Below, piece by piece: positions 36,602 through 47,428 of a stretch of DNA of 64,000 bases (positions within the stretch are counted from its first letter, which is position 1; each line of letters begins with the position of its first letter). The notes beneath the pieces were generated by a model. That model was given only the letters and a program-made list of their open reading frames with translations. It was not told the origin of the DNA and searched no databases. Made by a program: the position numbers and the translations under genes. The DNA is from Providencia rettgeri (GTDB taxonomy: Bacteria > Pseudomonadota > Gammaproteobacteria > Enterobacterales > Enterobacteriaceae). The DNA is taken from NCBI RefSeq assembly GCF_013255915.1, contig NZ_CP053896.1:2170001-2234000 (forward strand), written 5' to 3'.

Positions 36602-37954
36602 TTATAAACTAGAAGCTTTTAATACCGCAGATTTTTCGTTTGAAGACTCTGAATTGACAGTCCAACCTTTCCAAGATAGAGGAATGAAGGCTACAGCAAC
36701 CGCTAATAATGAGACGCCAGCGACATAATAGGCAGGTGCCATGTGAGATTGCTGCAACCAAGCACCAGTTAATATTGGTGTTAAACCACCAAAAATTGCA
36801 TAAGCCACATTGTAAGCGAATGACAGACCAGAATAGCGAATTTCAGGTGGAAATGCGCGTGTACTGATAATAGGAGTGGTTGCAATCGCACCAACAAAGA
36901 AGCCCATCAAGCCATAGTTAAAAATTAACGTACTCGCCGCAATATCACTGGATAATGACGAATAGAAGTAAATTGCCGTTACGGCTAATCCACCCCATGA
37001 TAAAGTCATTGAGGTACGTGTTCCGGTTTTATCGCCTAACCAGCCCCAGAAGATACAGCCTAATGTTAAGGTCAATGTCGCCGCACAGTTGGCTTGCAAT
37101 GCCACATTCCTATCAATGTTATAGATCCCTTTTAACACCACATCTGGTGTCATCAAAATGGTGACAACGATAGCGGTTGATAATGACCACGTCAGTGCCG
37201 CAGTGATCATACAAGCTTGTTTATGAGACTTAATGACGGTTTTGACGGGTAATTCTTGTGACAAGGCCTTTTTGGCTGCCAGTTCTTTAAATATCGGGGT
37301 TTCTTGTAAAAAACGACGTAAATACACAGAGATAAACCCAAAAACACCACCAAGAATAAATGGAATACGCCATGCAAAATCATGAATTTCAGTTGTAGTA
37401 TAAGAGCGCTCAATAATAATTGCGACGATAGAGCCTAATAAAATACCACCGGTGATCCCAGAAGTCAGTGTACCGACACCTAAACCATAACGCTGTTTTG
37501 GTGTATGTTCTGCAATAAATACCCATGCACCTGGCATTTCACCACCAATCGCGGCACCTTGCATAATACGCATTAACAGCAGTAATAATGGAGCAGCAGC
37601 ACCAATAGTTTCAAAAGTAGGTAAGAAACCAATAACAAATGTTGGGAATGCCATTAAGAAAATACTGAGGGTAAACATTTTCTTGCGGCCAATTTTATCC
37701 CCGAAGTGAGCCATGATAATGCCACCAAGAGGGCGAGCAAGGTAACCTGCTGCAAATAGACCCAGTGTTGCCATTAGCGCGAGAAATTCGTTATCCCCTG
37801 GGAAAAATAGTTGGGAAATAATTTTTGCGTAAAAAACAAAGATAACGAAGTCATAAAACTCAAGAGTTCCCCCTAAAGAGGATAAGCCTAATGTTTTATA
37901 GTCTTCTTTGCCCAAAGGTCTCGCAGAGGGCTGGCTGGCGGTTTGCGGTGTCAT
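36602..37954 (-). CDS. MFS transporter, metabolite:H+ symporter (MHS) type
   Basis: A 12-helix major facilitator of 450 residues. The MHS-type motif A is visible as RPLGGIIMAHFGDKIGRKKMF between helices 2 and 3. The N-terminal GGTLEFYDFVIFVFYAKIIS is typical of the ProP/ShiA/KgtP group, where the Asp and Glu of EFYDF matter for transport. Helix 4-5 carries RIMQGAAIGGEMPGAW. The family imports organic acids, betaines or other metabolites with protons; the substrate is not predictable here. It has its own terminator. A C-terminal Ser/Glu-rich tail of about 15 residues follows helix 12. Confidence 0.85.
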   Translation of the reverse strand: MTPQTASQPSARPLGKEDYKTLGLSSLGGTLEFYDFVIFVFYAKIISQLFFPGDNEFLALMATLGLFAAGYLARPLGGIIMAHFGDKIGRKKMFTLSIFLMAFPTFVIGFLPTFETIGAAAPLLLLLMRIMQGAAIGGEMPGAWVFIAEHTPKQRYGLGVGTLTSGITGGILLGSIVAIIIERSYTTTEIHDFAWRIPFILGGVFGFISVYLRRFLQETPIFKELAAKKALSQELPVKTVIKSHKQACMITAALTWSLSTAIVVTILMTPDVVLKGIYNIDRNVALQANCAATLTLTLGCIFWGWLGDKTGTRTSMTLSWGGLAVTAIYFYSSLSSDIAASTLIFNYGLMGFFVGAIATTPIISTRAFPPEIRYSGLSFAYNVAYAIFGGLTPILTGAWLQQSHMAPAYYVAGVSLLAVAVAFIPLSWKGWTVNSESSNEKSAVLKASSL

Positions 37955-38539
37955 TATAGTTTCCTTCTAACTACCTGTAATACTAAATTGCATAAATTCA
38001 AAATAATAAGCATTGACTCATAATAATGAGCTAATCATTTTTATTGGTGCAGATAAGAGGTATAAAACGTTGGATGGGTATAACTTAGTTTAATACACAG
38101 TATCTTTCTTGCATGAGTATATTTATAGCAGGAAATTCTATATTCTGTAAACCTCAACCCTAAAAACAAGAATGACATTCCAATTAGTTTTGATTTGTTA
38201 GCGTATTGATTTGGTGTGATGATAAATAACCTTATATGATGTTAATAATATGAATTTTGCAGAATATCGTATATTTAAATTAGTGAGTTATAGCGTTAAT
38301 TATATTTAATTTAATAAATTCTTACTGAATTATGGTAAGTAAATATTACCTAGATATTATTCGTTATAATTAACTTTATTAATCTAGATAAACTAAATAA
38401 CTATAAAATCATTTAATTAATAGATAAATAAAAGGGTTGTTTGCGGGATTTTGGTTTTTTAGCTGGGCTTTGCTGTCGGAGGGAGTGTTTTGTAAATTGC
38501 ACGCGCCTAATCTAAGAGTAGGACGCGTGCAAAGCGAAT
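37955..38539. other. Intergenic region upstream of the MHS transporter
   Basis: About 585 mostly AT-rich bases. It holds the transporter promoter and leader (37955 upward) and the mgtE terminator at its right end. I see no gene. Confidence 0.45.
38497..38532 (-). terminator. Hairpin terminator of mgtE
   Basis: TTGCACGCG-CCTA pairs with TAGG-A-CGCGTGCAA (one bulged A), just beyond the mgtE stop. The following minus-strand tract is TTTACAAAACA. Confidence 0.65.
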
Positions 38540-40000
38540 TTAAACGAGGAATAGAGTGGCTAAGCCAAGGAAAATAAAGAAACCGCCTGTATCTGTGATA
38601 GCGGTGATCATCACGCTAGAACCGATAGCAGGGTCCTTGCCCAGTTTTAGCATAATGAGTGGAATAACCACGCCCATAATAGCCGCCATTAGTAGGTTCA
38701 AGATCATCGCTAATGTCATGACTGCACCCATAGCGATATCGCCATAAAGGAAGTAAGTGACGACACCCATAATTCCTCCCCATACAACCCCATTAATAAA
38801 GGCGACACCAAGCTCCCTTAACATTAAGAAAGAGAAACTATTGTTTTGTATCTGGTGCAGGGCAATGGCACGAACAATCATGGTAATGGTTTGGTTTCCC
38901 GTATTACCGCCAATTCCTGCCACAATAGGCATTAATGTGGCAAGGGCGACTAATTGGGAAATCGTATCTTCAAAAACCCCAATAACACGAGAAGCCACAA
39001 AAGCGGTACATAGGTTAATGGCTAGCCATGTCCAACGGGTTTTAACGGCTTGGCCGACAGGGGCGAAAACGTCTTCTTCAGGGCTTAACCCCCCCATACG
39101 ACGAATACTGTTATCGTTTTCTTCACTAATGTTATCAACGATATCTTCAACCGTCAGGCGGCCCATTAGTAGGCCGTTGTTATCAACAACAGCCGCAGAA
39201 ATTAAGTCATAACGTTCGAACGCACTCGCTGCGTCTTCGCCTTTTTCATCAGGCAAGAAGGTCACTGTGTCAGTCTTCATGACATCGGCCACTATTTTTT
39301 CAGGGGATTGCGTTAAAATAGTGGTTAGAGGCAATTCACCTTGTAAATAATTACTGTTATCGACAACGAAAATTTTGTCGGTCGCTTCTGGGATCTTGCC
39401 CCGTTGGCGTAAATAACGTTGAACCGTTTTTAGCGTCACATTTGGGCGTACGGTGACGAATTCAAAATCCATCATTTGGCCGACGCTATCTTTCGCATAT
39501 TGTAAAACTTCGCGAATACGGCTTCGCAGGCTAGGTTCTAAATAGGTGAGGAGCCGACGCATGGTGTCACGAGGTAAATGCTCAGCAATATAGGCTTGTT
39601 CGTCAACATGCAAGTTGGCAACGGCGCGCAGTAGTTCTCTGTCAGACATATCCTTAATTAGGCTATCCCAAACAGAAACCGAGGCCTCAACTAACACTTC
39701 ACCACGTTCGTTATTATCAACAAGACGCCATAACGCGAGACGCTCATCATAAGGGAGCATTTCTAAGATATCGGCGATATCCGCAGTGTGTAAATCAAGT
39801 AGCAATTCTTTTACAAGACTAATTTTTTCACTAATTGCTTTGTCATCAATACTGACGTGTTGATCATTTTCAACAAGCGCATGGACGAACTCTTCGTCAT
39901 CTAAAAATAGCGTCAGGATTTGCTGGCGAATATGTGCCAGTTTTTGAGAGTGCGGGTTGACTGTTGGCGCCGCATCGGTTGAGAAAGCAGATTGTGACAT
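38540..40000 (-). CDS. mgtE: Magnesium transporter MgtE
   Basis: A Mg2+ channel of 486 residues. Three parts follow in order: a cytoplasmic superhelical N domain (about 30-155, with the LLDLHTADIADILEMLPYDERLALWRLV motif), two CBS domains (about 160-290, with MGRLTVEDIVDNISEE) and a five-helix C-terminal pore domain. The pore domain carries LATLMPIVAGIGGNTGNQT, the MgtE selectivity segment. Cytosolic Mg2+ bound by the N and CBS domains closes the pore in family members. AAGGA lies five bases before the ATG. It follows ppx on the same strand across 186 bases. I found no M-box riboswitch in that gap. Confidence 0.93.
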   Translation of the reverse strand: MSQSAFSTDAAPTVNPHSQKLAHIRQQILTLFLDDEEFVHALVENDQHVSIDDKAISEKISLVKELLLDLHTADIADILEMLPYDERLALWRLVDNNERGEVLVEASVSVWDSLIKDMSDRELLRAVANLHVDEQAYIAEHLPRDTMRRLLTYLEPSLRSRIREVLQYAKDSVGQMMDFEFVTVRPNVTLKTVQRYLRQRGKIPEATDKIFVVDNSNYLQGELPLTTILTQSPEKIVADVMKTDTVTFLPDEKGEDAASAFERYDLISAAVVDNNGLLMGRLTVEDIVDNISEENDNSIRRMGGLSPEEDVFAPVGQAVKTRWTWLAINLCTAFVASRVIGVFEDTISQLVALATLMPIVAGIGGNTGNQTITMIVRAIALHQIQNNSFSFLMLRELGVAFINGVVWGGIMGVVTYFLYGDIAMGAVMTLAMILNLLMAAIMGVVIPLIMLKLGKDPAIGSSVMITAITDTGGFFIFLGLATLFLV

Positions 40001-40186
40001 TTTAATCCTTAAAGCAATAGCAGCGCAAAAGCGCTTTTTATGAATTCGTCTGCGAGCGGACGAAATTTATTATCATTATTGTCGCCTATTTAAATAATAT
40101 ATCAAATAGTTGAGTCAAATAAGCGGTGATTTTCAAGTCATCAATGATGAATAATAAGAACAAATCACAACAATAATGGCCGCAAA

Positions 40187-41716
40187 TTACTCATTTTCTG
40201 CGCAAATAGTTAACGACCAACCGGGAACATCTTCCCAATAGCCACTTTCCTTTTCTAAATCTAATAACATCAATGCATTTTGCACGAGATATTCAGATGG
40301 TAAATAGATAGTCCAGTGCCCATCATCCGTTTCTATCCGTAACGAAGAAGGGATTGTTGTAGATTGGCGTTGATTATTTAACAAAATGGCTAGCCGCAAA
40401 ATTTGGATAAGCGGCATAAATTGTTTTCTTTTAAATAAATTAAATTTAGGGATATCGTCATACTTAATAGCCCTACGATGATTACGTACTAATGTGGCAA
40501 GTAATAACTGCTGTTCTTGGTTGAAACCCGGTAAGTTAGTATTTTGCAAAATATAAGCAGAATGGCGGTGCATACCACTATGATTAATACTTAAGCCAAC
40601 TTCATGGAGCATAACCGCCCATATTAAAATGGATTCTAACTGTGGATTGAGTTGTTTAGGGTTTTGCTGCCCCCATTGGAAATAGAGCTCTTCCATCGTT
40701 TTTAATACACGTTTCGCTTGCTCTCTATCAATATTATAATGCTCAGCAAGGCTTAATGCAGTACGTTGACGGATATCTTGGTGGCGGAAGCGGCCTTCCA
40801 TTTCATATAAAACACCTTCACGTAATGCACCGTCAGATAAACGTAACTCTTTAATTTCTAATGAATCAAAGACGGCAAGTAAAATGGCTAAACCTGGGAC
40901 AAATACGTGTTTACGTTCATTAGAGAGGCCCAGTATATTTAGTGAGCTAAATAACTTATATTTTAATGCCATTTGCTTGATTTCGATAAGGCGTTCACGG
41001 GTGATAATACCGTCTTTATAGCCTAATTCTTGTATTACACTATGAGCAGCTTTGATGGTGCCCGAGGCACCCATCGCGACGTCCCAAGTTTGTTTCTTAA
41101 ATAAAATCGCAGTGCTTTCTAATTTTAAGCAAGCCCCTAGGTAGGCGCGATTAAAAAATTCAGGGTTGATTTCTTCATTTGGGAAGTAAGTGCGAGCAAA
41201 GCTCACACAACCCATACGGCGGCTTTCAATCAAAAGCGGTTCAAACTTCTCACCAATGACTAACTCAGTTGAACCACCACCGATATCAAGTACTAATTTG
41301 CGGCCTTTTTCGGGTTGGGTGTGTTCAACGCCCATAAAAATCAATCGAGCCTCTTCTTGGCCTGAAATGATTTCAATAGGATAGGGCATGATTTCTTTTG
41401 CGCGTTGCAAAAATAATTTCACATTCGTTGCGACACGTAATGAGTGTGTGCCAACAATACACACGTTCTCAGGGGAAAATCCTTGTAACCGTTCGGCAAA
41501 CAACGCGAGGCAGGCAAGGCCACGTTCCATGGCTTCTTCACTTAATTCATTGGTATCACTTAGGCCATCGGCAAGGTGAACACGTTTTTTCAAACGAGTG
41601 AGAACTTGCAATGCACCGTTGACAATACGAGCAATGACCATATGAAAACTATTGGAGCCTAAATCTATAGCCGCAATTTCTTGTGGTCTCGGTGTTGAGG
41701 CGTTGGTTATTGGCAT
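40187..41716 (-). CDS. ppx: Exopolyphosphatase Ppx
   Basis: A member of the ASKHA/Ppx-GppA family, 509 residues (E. coli Ppx 513), which releases phosphate from polyphosphate ends. The phosphate-1 loop is [17 protein letters not shown], phosphate-2 is [16 protein letters not shown], and the C-terminal HD-like helical domain (about 310-509) contains the [22 protein letters not shown] segment. The start lies four bases past the ppk stop, so ppk-ppx form an operon. This pairing allows synthesis and breakdown to be balanced. Confidence 0.95.
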   Translation of the reverse strand: MPITNASTPRPQEIAAIDLGSNSFHMVIARIVNGALQVLTRLKKRVHLADGLSDTNELSEEAMERGLACLALFAERLQGFSPENVCIVGTHSLRVATNVKLFLQRAKEIMPYPIEIISGQEEARLIFMGVEHTQPEKGRKLVLDIGGGSTELVIGEKFEPLLIESRRMGCVSFARTYFPNEEINPEFFNRAYLGACLKLESTAILFKKQTWDVAMGASGTIKAAHSVIQELGYKDGIITRERLIEIKQMALKYKLFSSLNILGLSNERKHVFVPGLAILLAVFDSLEIKELRLSDGALREGVLYEMEGRFRHQDIRQRTALSLAEHYNIDREQAKRVLKTMEELYFQWGQQNPKQLNPQLESILIWAVMLHEVGLSINHSGMHRHSAYILQNTNLPGFNQEQQLLLATLVRNHRRAIKYDDIPKFNLFKRKQFMPLIQILRLAILLNNQRQSTTIPSSLRIETDDGHWTIYLPSEYLVQNALMLLDLEKESGYWEDVPGWSLTICAENE

Positions 41717-41720
41717 ATTT

Positions 41721-43790
41721 TTAAGCTCTTGTATCAGGTGTTTCGATTGATTTTAAATAATCATACACAGCAAGCTGGGCTTGGATTTTTCGTTTATTTC
41801 CGCGGGGAACATAATGATTACTTAAATCTTTGTCAACATAACGTGCTTTTACGGTATCGCTAAATTGCAGCTCTAAAATATCCAATACCCGTTGTTTTAA
41901 ATGCGGGTCGACTAAACTAACGGCAACTTCAATGCGGTAGTCAATATTGCGCGTCATCCAGTCAGCGGAGGAAATAAAGACTTTTTCGTCACCCGCATTG
42001 GTGAAAACATAGACACGGTCATGCTCAAGAAAACGGTCAACAATGCTGGTTACTTGAATATTTTCACTATAGCCGACTTGACCCGCCACTAAAGAGCACA
42101 TTCCTCTGACTAATAAACGAATTTTGACACCTGCATTGGAGGCATCATACAGTTTGTCGGTCAATTCTTTGTCGACTAGATTATTAATTTTTAATGTGAT
42201 GCCACTTGGCCGTTCAGCGAGTGCATTTTCGATTTCTTGGTCAATTAAGGCCATTAAACGAATCCGTGTATTTTGTGGAGACACCATTAAATTATCGAAA
42301 GTCACTGGGCGATAGGGGTTTTCAATAAAACTAAATACCCGACGAACTTCGTTGGTGATCAGCTCATTTGCTGTGAGTAGCGAGTAATCGGTATAAAGCC
42401 GAGCGGTTTTTTCATTAAAATTACCCGTACCAATGTGAGCGTAGCGAACGATTTGCCCTTCTTCCATACGCGAGATAATAAACAATTTCGCGTGGATTTT
42501 AAGCCCTGGCGCGGAGAAAATAACATGCACGCCAGCTTCGGTTAACCGTTTTGCCCAATGAATATTGGCGGCTTCATCGAATCGAGCTTGTAACTCAACG
42601 ACCACTGTGACTTTTTTTCCATTATGGGCAGCATGAATGACGGAATCGATAATGCGTGAGTCTTTCGCAACACGGTAAATATTAATTTTTATCGACAATA
42701 CATTCGGGTCAAAAGACGCTTGGCGCAATAATTCTAAAGTATGTTCAAAGGTATAGTAGGGATAATATAACAGCACATCGCGTTCACGAATGGCATCAAA
42801 ACCGTTACGGAAATTATCAAACCAGCGGTGACGCAGCCTTGGTAGTGGCTTGTTTAATAAATTTTTATTTCCCTCATTAGGGAAGTTAATAAAATCTTTA
42901 AAGTTGTGATAGCGACCGCCAGCAATCACAGAGTCATCACTGGATAACCCCAGCTTTTCACGTAAAAGAGCAACCATTTCGTCAGGCATATCACGCTGAT
43001 AGACAAAACGGACGGGTTCTGCGGTTAAACGTTGTTTTAATGTAGATGACATTATTTCGAGCAAGCTCGATTCCATCTCTGTTGCGATGTCGTACTCTGC
43101 ATCACGCGTCATTTTCATCGAATAGGCATTGAGCTTATCGTAATCAAAAAAACCTTTGAAAATTTCATCGAGCGTATAGCGAAGGATATTATCAATTAGG
43201 ATCATTGACTTGCGACGCTTTGGCATTTCCGGCGGTAAGTTAACAAACCGAGGTACTTTATCAGAGGGAATTTCCAATAGCGCATACTGAATGTGATTGC
43301 CATTGATGATTTCAACGGCAAGGTACGTGTAGTCATCTTTTAGAAACTCAACCAGATTGGTGTCAGGATTAATTAATATTGGCGTAATATGCTGGCGCAG
43401 GTTCTGCCGGAAATATTGACGTAACCAAATCTGTTGGCGAGGCGAAATTTGACGTTCGTTAATCAAGAATATTTGATTGCGCGCCATTTCTAATAGCAAA
43501 TCATTATAAAGAATATCGAACTCTTGTTCTTGTTTGGCAACTCTTGACTGAATTCTCTTTAACAAGTGGCGAGCACCGCTTGCCGAACCCCGTTCTTCAT
43601 TAATTAAAATACGGCGTTTAACGTCGGCGAAGCGGACTTTATAAAACTCGTCTAAATTATTGGAATAAATACCCAAAAAACGCATTCGCTCAATAAGAGG
43701 GTTACGCTTGTCGGCTGCTTCTTGTAAAACACGCTCGTTAAAAGACAGCCAGCTTAACTCTTTTTCATGATAGAGACGTTCTTGGGACAT
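41721..43790 (-). CDS. ppk1: Polyphosphate kinase 1
   Basis: PPK1 of 689 residues (E. coli 688), which makes polyphosphate from ATP at the membrane. The N domain opens [18 protein letters not shown]; the head domain follows (about 107-315). The catalytic C domains carry the phosphorylated His433 in [13 protein letters not shown] and the second phospholipase D-like motif, near [22 protein letters not shown]. It is the first gene of ppk-ppx. I did not see a Pho box upstream, only the short gap to speG. Confidence 0.96.
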   Translation of the reverse strand: MSQERLYHEKELSWLSFNERVLQEAADKRNPLIERMRFLGIYSNNLDEFYKVRFADVKRRILINEERGSASGARHLLKRIQSRVAKQEQEFDILYNDLLLEMARNQIFLINERQISPRQQIWLRQYFRQNLRQHITPILINPDTNLVEFLKDDYTYLAVEIINGNHIQYALLEIPSDKVPRFVNLPPEMPKRRKSMILIDNILRYTLDEIFKGFFDYDKLNAYSMKMTRDAEYDIATEMESSLLEIMSSTLKQRLTAEPVRFVYQRDMPDEMVALLREKLGLSSDDSVIAGGRYHNFKDFINFPNEGNKNLLNKPLPRLRHRWFDNFRNGFDAIRERDVLLYYPYYTFEHTLELLRQASFDPNVLSIKINIYRVAKDSRIIDSVIHAAHNGKKVTVVVELQARFDEAANIHWAKRLTEAGVHVIFSAPGLKIHAKLFIISRMEEGQIVRYAHIGTGNFNEKTARLYTDYSLLTANELITNEVRRVFSFIENPYRPVTFDNLMVSPQNTRIRLMALIDQEIENALAERPSGITLKINNLVDKELTDKLYDASNAGVKIRLLVRGMCSLVAGQVGYSENIQVTSIVDRFLEHDRVYVFTNAGDEKVFISSADWMTRNIDYRIEVAVSLVDPHLKQRVLDILELQFSDTVKARYVDKDLSNHYVPRGNKRKIQAQLAVYDYLKSIETPDTRA

Positions 43791-43844
43791 TCTAACTCCA
43801 TATTAGACTCTTGTTACTTTGTGGCTATGATACCAGCCAGTTAG

Positions 43845-44432
43845 CTAAATGTGTTGTTTAATTGCTTTATCTTGGGTAATAACACTTTCTGGATTAGCAG
43901 ATTGCTGTTTCATCGTAAAATATTGCTGCTGAAAAATACACATACGGATAGCGGTGTGATAACGACCATTGACAAAGAACTCGTCGATCAGTTCGCCTTC
44001 AGTATGGAAGCCTAGTTTATTATAAATATGGATAGCTTTGACATTTTCTTTATCAACAATAAGATAAAGTTTATATAAGTTTAGTACAGAAAACGCGTAG
44101 TCCATTGCTAATTGCGCAGCGCGACTCGCATAGCCATGCCCTTGATGGCTCGGTGCAATGATAATCTGAAATTCAGAGCGTCGGTGAATATAATCAATCT
44201 CTACCAATTCGACTAGGCCAACTTTCTCACTGTCATTTTCAACGATAAAGCGGCGTTCAGACTGGTCATGAATATGTTTATCGTAAAGATCGCTTAATTC
44301 AACAAAAGCTTCGTAAGGTTCTTCAAACCAATAACGCATAACACTGGCATTATTATCAAGCTGGTGAATGAATGCTAAATCTTCACGTTCAAGTGGGCGC
44401 AACCTAAACGGATGAACTTGCCCGGTTGTCAT
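43845..44432 (-). CDS. speG: Spermidine N1-acetyltransferase SpeG
   Basis: A GNAT enzyme of 195 residues that acetylates spermidine (and spermine). The sequence is nearly identical to E. coli SpeG through [33 protein letters not shown], the ERRFIVEN strand, the acetyl-CoA loop [18 protein letters not shown] and [11 protein letters not shown]. The C-terminal 20 residues diverge and extend slightly past the E. coli end. The acidic allosteric polyamine site ([17 protein letters not shown]) is conserved. It lies 54 bases beyond the ppk start on the same strand; in E. coli speG is elsewhere, so this is a local rearrangement. Confidence 0.95.
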   Translation of the reverse strand: MTTGQVHPFRLRPLEREDLAFIHQLDNNASVMRYWFEEPYEAFVELSDLYDKHIHDQSERRFIVENDSEKVGLVELVEIDYIHRRSEFQIIIAPSHQGHGYASRAAQLAMDYAFSVLNLYKLYLIVDKENVKAIHIYNKLGFHTEGELIDEFFVNGRYHTAIRMCIFQQQYFTMKQQSANPESVITQDKAIKQHI

Positions 44433-44617
44433 AAAAATACCTCTATTTAGTTAGGAAAAATGTGTTGTTCTTCGATTACAAGGATAACATTTATTTACGA
44501 TAAAATAATGACACAGCACAGAGAGATGATCACCTTGTTGAAAAATAATTCATTTTACTTAGGAGGGCGCTGTTTAACTCAATACCGTTCTATGTTATTT
44601 CCATGTGAAATACGACG

Positions 44618-44641
44618 AAAAAAGGGTGGATATCCACCCTT
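44618..44641 (-). terminator. Intrinsic terminator of purMN
   Basis: The palindrome AAGGGTGGATATCCACCCTT is followed on the minus strand by TTTTTCG. It lies about 30 bases past the purN stop. Confidence 0.85.
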
Positions 44642-44669
44642 AAGTTTATATTTTTCGCTGTCACGAAGG

Positions 44670-45308
44670 TTACTCGTTAGCATAACCTTGTTGCGGTAAA
44701 ATTTGGTTATCTAACACAGCGTTACCTTTTTGCATTGTTAATCGGCCACTGATGAACCATTCAACAACTAATGGGTAAATCGCATGTTCTTGAGCTTTAA
44801 CCCGATCGATAATATCTTCTTCGCTATCTTGTTCAAAGATAAGCACTTTGGCTTGTAAAATAACCGGCCCGCCATCCAGTTCTTCGGTAACGAAATGCAC
44901 CGATGTACCATGTTCTTTATCCCCATTTTCCAGCGCCTTACGGTGTGTATGTAAACCGGGGTATTTAGGCAGCAAAGAAGGGTGGATATTGAGTAATTTT
45001 CCAGCAAAGTGGTTGACGAATTGGGCTGATAAGATACGCATAAAACCCGCTAATACGACTAAATCAGGCTGGAATTGGTCAACCTGCGCGAGTAATGCAG
45101 CATCATATACTTGGCGGTCAGTATATTGTTTCGCATCTAAATAACAGGCTGGGATCCCAGCCTGTTGTGCTCGAACAAGCCCATAAGCATTGGCTTGGTT
45201 GCTGATAACAGCAACAATTTGAGCGCCAATTGCCCCAGAGCGACAGCTATCAATTAATGATTGCAAATTACTGCCACTGCCAGAAATGAGGACAACTATT
45301 TTTTTCAT
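44670..45308 (-). CDS. purN: Phosphoribosylglycinamide formyltransferase 1 PurN
   Basis: GAR transformylase of 212 residues, the third step of purine synthesis, which uses 10-formyl-THF. The opening KKIVVLISGSGSNLQSLID binds GAR phosphate. The catalytic Asn-x-His in LLNIHPSLLPKYPGLHTH and the Asp in HFVTEELDGGPVI are present. The start overlaps the purM stop by one base (TAATG), so the genes are coupled in the purMN operon under the PurR box at 46413-46428. The C terminus matches E. coli. Confidence 0.95.
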   Translation of the reverse strand: MKKIVVLISGSGSNLQSLIDSCRSGAIGAQIVAVISNQANAYGLVRAQQAGIPACYLDAKQYTDRQVYDAALLAQVDQFQPDLVVLAGFMRILSAQFVNHFAGKLLNIHPSLLPKYPGLHTHRKALENGDKEHGTSVHFVTEELDGGPVILQAKVLIFEQDSEEDIIDRVKAQEHAIYPLVVEWFISGRLTMQKGNAVLDNQILPQQGYANE

Positions 45309-46348
45309 TAGCGGATCACAACCTGCTCTTCACCCGCAGGTAATGCACCAATTGTACCGATTTGCCATGCGTTTTCACCAAGCTTGTTCAGCAGAGCAAG
45401 TGCATTTTCGACTTCTTGCTGTGGCAGAGCAATAATAATCCCCACACCACAATTGAAGGTACGGTACATTTCATGGGTACTAACATCACCAGCTTGCTGT
45501 AGCCAATTAAAGACTGCGGGCCATTGCCAACTGCTGCCGTCAATAATCGCTTGTGTGTTGTCAGGTAGTACGCGAGGAATATTTTCCCAGAAACCCCCAC
45601 CGGTTATGTGTGCAATGGCGTGGATATCGCTATTTGCGATCAGCTCTAATACATTTTTAACGTAAATGCGTGTTGGCTCTAATAAATGGTCAGCTAAAGG
45701 TTTCCCATCTAATTGCGTTTCTTCTGGGTTGGTTTGACTGACTTCAAGGATTTTGCGAACCAGCGAATAGCCATTTGAATGAGGGCCGCTAGAAGCTAAA
45801 GCAATTAAGGCATCCCCAGCACTCACTTTGCTGCCATCGATGATTTCTGAGCGCTCAACAACACCCACACAGAAACCCGCCACATCGTAGTCTTCACCAT
45901 GGTACATGCCAGGCATTTCAGCAGTTTCACCGCCAACTAATGCGCAACCAGATTGTTTACAGCCTTCTGCGATACCTGTAATCACGCTAGTAGCGGTATC
46001 CACATCCAGTTTACCGGTTGCATAATAATCAAGGAAGAACAGAGGTTCTGCGCCTTGAACAATCAAGTCATTGACACACATAGCCACAAGGTCAATTCCA
46101 ATGGAGTCATGACGTTTTAAATCCATTGCTAAGCGTAATTTGGTACCGACACCGTCAGTGCCTGAAACTAAAACAGGTTCACGGTATTTCTGCGGTAGGG
46201 AACATAATGCACCGAATCCCCCAAGCCCACCCATAACTTCTGGGCGGCGGGTTTCTTTTACGACACCTTTAATACGTTCAACCAAGGCGTTACCCGCATC
46301 AATATCAACACCGGCATCTTTATAGCTGAGAGAGGTTTTATCAGTCAC
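45308..46348 (-). CDS. purM: Phosphoribosylformylglycinamidine cyclo-ligase PurM
   Basis: AIR synthetase, 346 residues, which closes the imidazole ring in purine synthesis. The family segments [69 protein letters not shown] and [16 protein letters not shown] are present. I choose GTG 46348 as start because it gives the E. coli N terminus ([12 protein letters not shown]) with GGGGG six bases upstream; a TTG four codons earlier is less likely. It is the first gene of purMN. Confidence 0.95.
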   Translation of the reverse strand: MTDKTSLSYKDAGVDIDAGNALVERIKGVVKETRRPEVMGGLGGFGALCSLPQKYREPVLVSGTDGVGTKLRLAMDLKRHDSIGIDLVAMCVNDLIVQGAEPLFFLDYYATGKLDVDTATSVITGIAEGCKQSGCALVGGETAEMPGMYHGEDYDVAGFCVGVVERSEIIDGSKVSAGDALIALASSGPHSNGYSLVRKILEVSQTNPEETQLDGKPLADHLLEPTRIYVKNVLELIANSDIHAIAHITGGGFWENIPRVLPDNTQAIIDGSSWQWPAVFNWLQQAGDVSTHEMYRTFNCGVGIIIALPQQEVENALALLNKLGENAWQIGTIGALPAGEEQVVIR

Positions 46349-46412
46349 TACGGCCCCCAAGGCAATTACATTTTTGAGAAAAATAACATCATTGACATTA
46401 TTCTAACAGGCT

Positions 46413-46428
46413 AGGCAAACGTTTGCGA
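46413..46428. promoter_or_regulatory. PurR operator of purMN
   Basis: AGGCAAACGTTTGCGA matches the palindromic PurR consensus ACGCAAACGTTTGCGT at 14 of 16 positions. It lies 65-80 bases before purM and should repress purMN when hypoxanthine or guanine is present. Confidence 0.88.
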
Positions 46429-46649
46429 TAGCTTTGTGTTGGAAATTTTTTTAGTACTCGTGATTCAAAAAAGGGGATTGCTAAGAAGCCGTACAGAAAA
46501 ATAATAAATGATTTTATTTAAATCAAATTTGCGGTTTAGCCAATTTCAACTTAACTGAGATGAGGTATAATTCTAAAAAAAATTGTGTTAATCGTTGTTG
46601 TTTTGACCAAAATCAAGCGTTATCTAGTGGCAACCAAAGCTAAAAGAGG

Positions 46650-46670
46650 TATAATCCGGCGATTTTTTTG
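46650..46670 (+). promoter_or_regulatory. upp promoter with UTP-sensing T-tract
   Basis: The -10 box TATAAT (46650-46655) is followed by the initially transcribed GATTTTTTTG (46661-46670). In E. coli the upp promoter starts with a GA-T(n)-G tract, where high UTP favours non-productive reiterative transcription. The same layout here suggests the same control. Confidence 0.75.
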
Positions 46671-46702
46671 TCCGCCGCCGTCTTAAATAGTAGGAGAAAC
46701 CC

Positions 46703-47329
46703 ATGAAGATCGTTGAGGTAAAACACCCTCTCGTTAAACATAAACTCGGCCTGATGCGAGATCATGATATAAGCACAAAACGCTTTCGTGAACTGGCCTC
46801 AGAGGTTGGTAGCCTACTGACTTATGAAGCAACTGCTGACCTTGAAACTGAAAAAGTGACTATCGATGGTTGGTGTGGTCCTGTAGAAATAGAACAAATT
46901 AAAGGTAAGAAAATCACTGTAGTACCAATTCTCCGTGCTGGTATTGGTATGATGAATGGTGTATTAGATAGTATTCCAAGTGCACGTATCAGTGTGGTGG
47001 GTGTTTATCGAGATGAAGAAACACTGCAGCCTGTCCCTTATTTCCAAAAACTCGCATCTAACATTGAAGAACGTATGGCATTAGTGGTTGACCCAATGTT
47101 AGCGACGGGTGGCTCAATGATTGCCACTATTGATTTATTAAAAAATGCGGGTTGTACCTCGATTAAAATCTTAGTCCTTGTTGCAGCGCCAGAAGGTTTA
47201 AAAGCGTTGGAAGCTGCGCATCCAGATGTTGAATTATATACCGCTTCAATTGATGAGTATTTAAATGAAGAGGGGTATATCGTTCCGGGTCTCGGTGACG
47301 CGGGCGACAAGATATTTGGTACTAAATAA
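46703..47329 (+). CDS. upp: Uracil phosphoribosyltransferase Upp
   Basis: A PRTase of 208 residues, the same length as in E. coli, which converts uracil and PRPP to UMP in pyrimidine salvage. The PRPP-binding loop [18 protein letters not shown], the N-terminal [16 protein letters not shown] and the uracil-recognition region [19 protein letters not shown] are all present. TAGGAG is nine bases before the ATG. A terminator separates it from uraA, so part of the transcription may stop between them. It is divergent from purMN, as in E. coli. Confidence 0.97.
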   Translation: MKIVEVKHPLVKHKLGLMRDHDISTKRFRELASEVGSLLTYEATADLETEKVTIDGWCGPVEIEQIKGKKITVVPILRAGIGMMNGVLDSIPSARISVVGVYRDEETLQPVPYFQKLASNIEERMALVVDPMLATGGSMIATIDLLKNAGCTSIKILVLVAAPEGLKALEAAHPDVELYTASIDEYLNEEGYIVPGLGDAGDKIFGTK

Positions 47330-47334
47330 TGATT

Positions 47335-47362
47335 AAGCCGACTGAGAAGTCGGCTTTTTTTT
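47335..47362 (+). terminator. Intrinsic terminator between upp and uraA
   Basis: AAGCCGACT, tetraloop GAGA, AGTCGGCTT, then seven T. Strong; it would reduce read-through into uraA. Confidence 0.9.
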
Positions 47363-47428
47363 GATTAATTGTAGAGACTCACTGCTTATTCAGTGATTAG
47401 CCATTTCGCTAAAAGAGGATAAAGTCAC

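Noticed and set aside
38757-39212. 151-codon plus-strand frame inside mgtE
   Set aside because: Antisense shadow of a strongly conserved gene; no ribosome site.
40001-40186. M-box riboswitch before mgtE
   Set aside because: The gap is too short and lacks the M-box conserved core.
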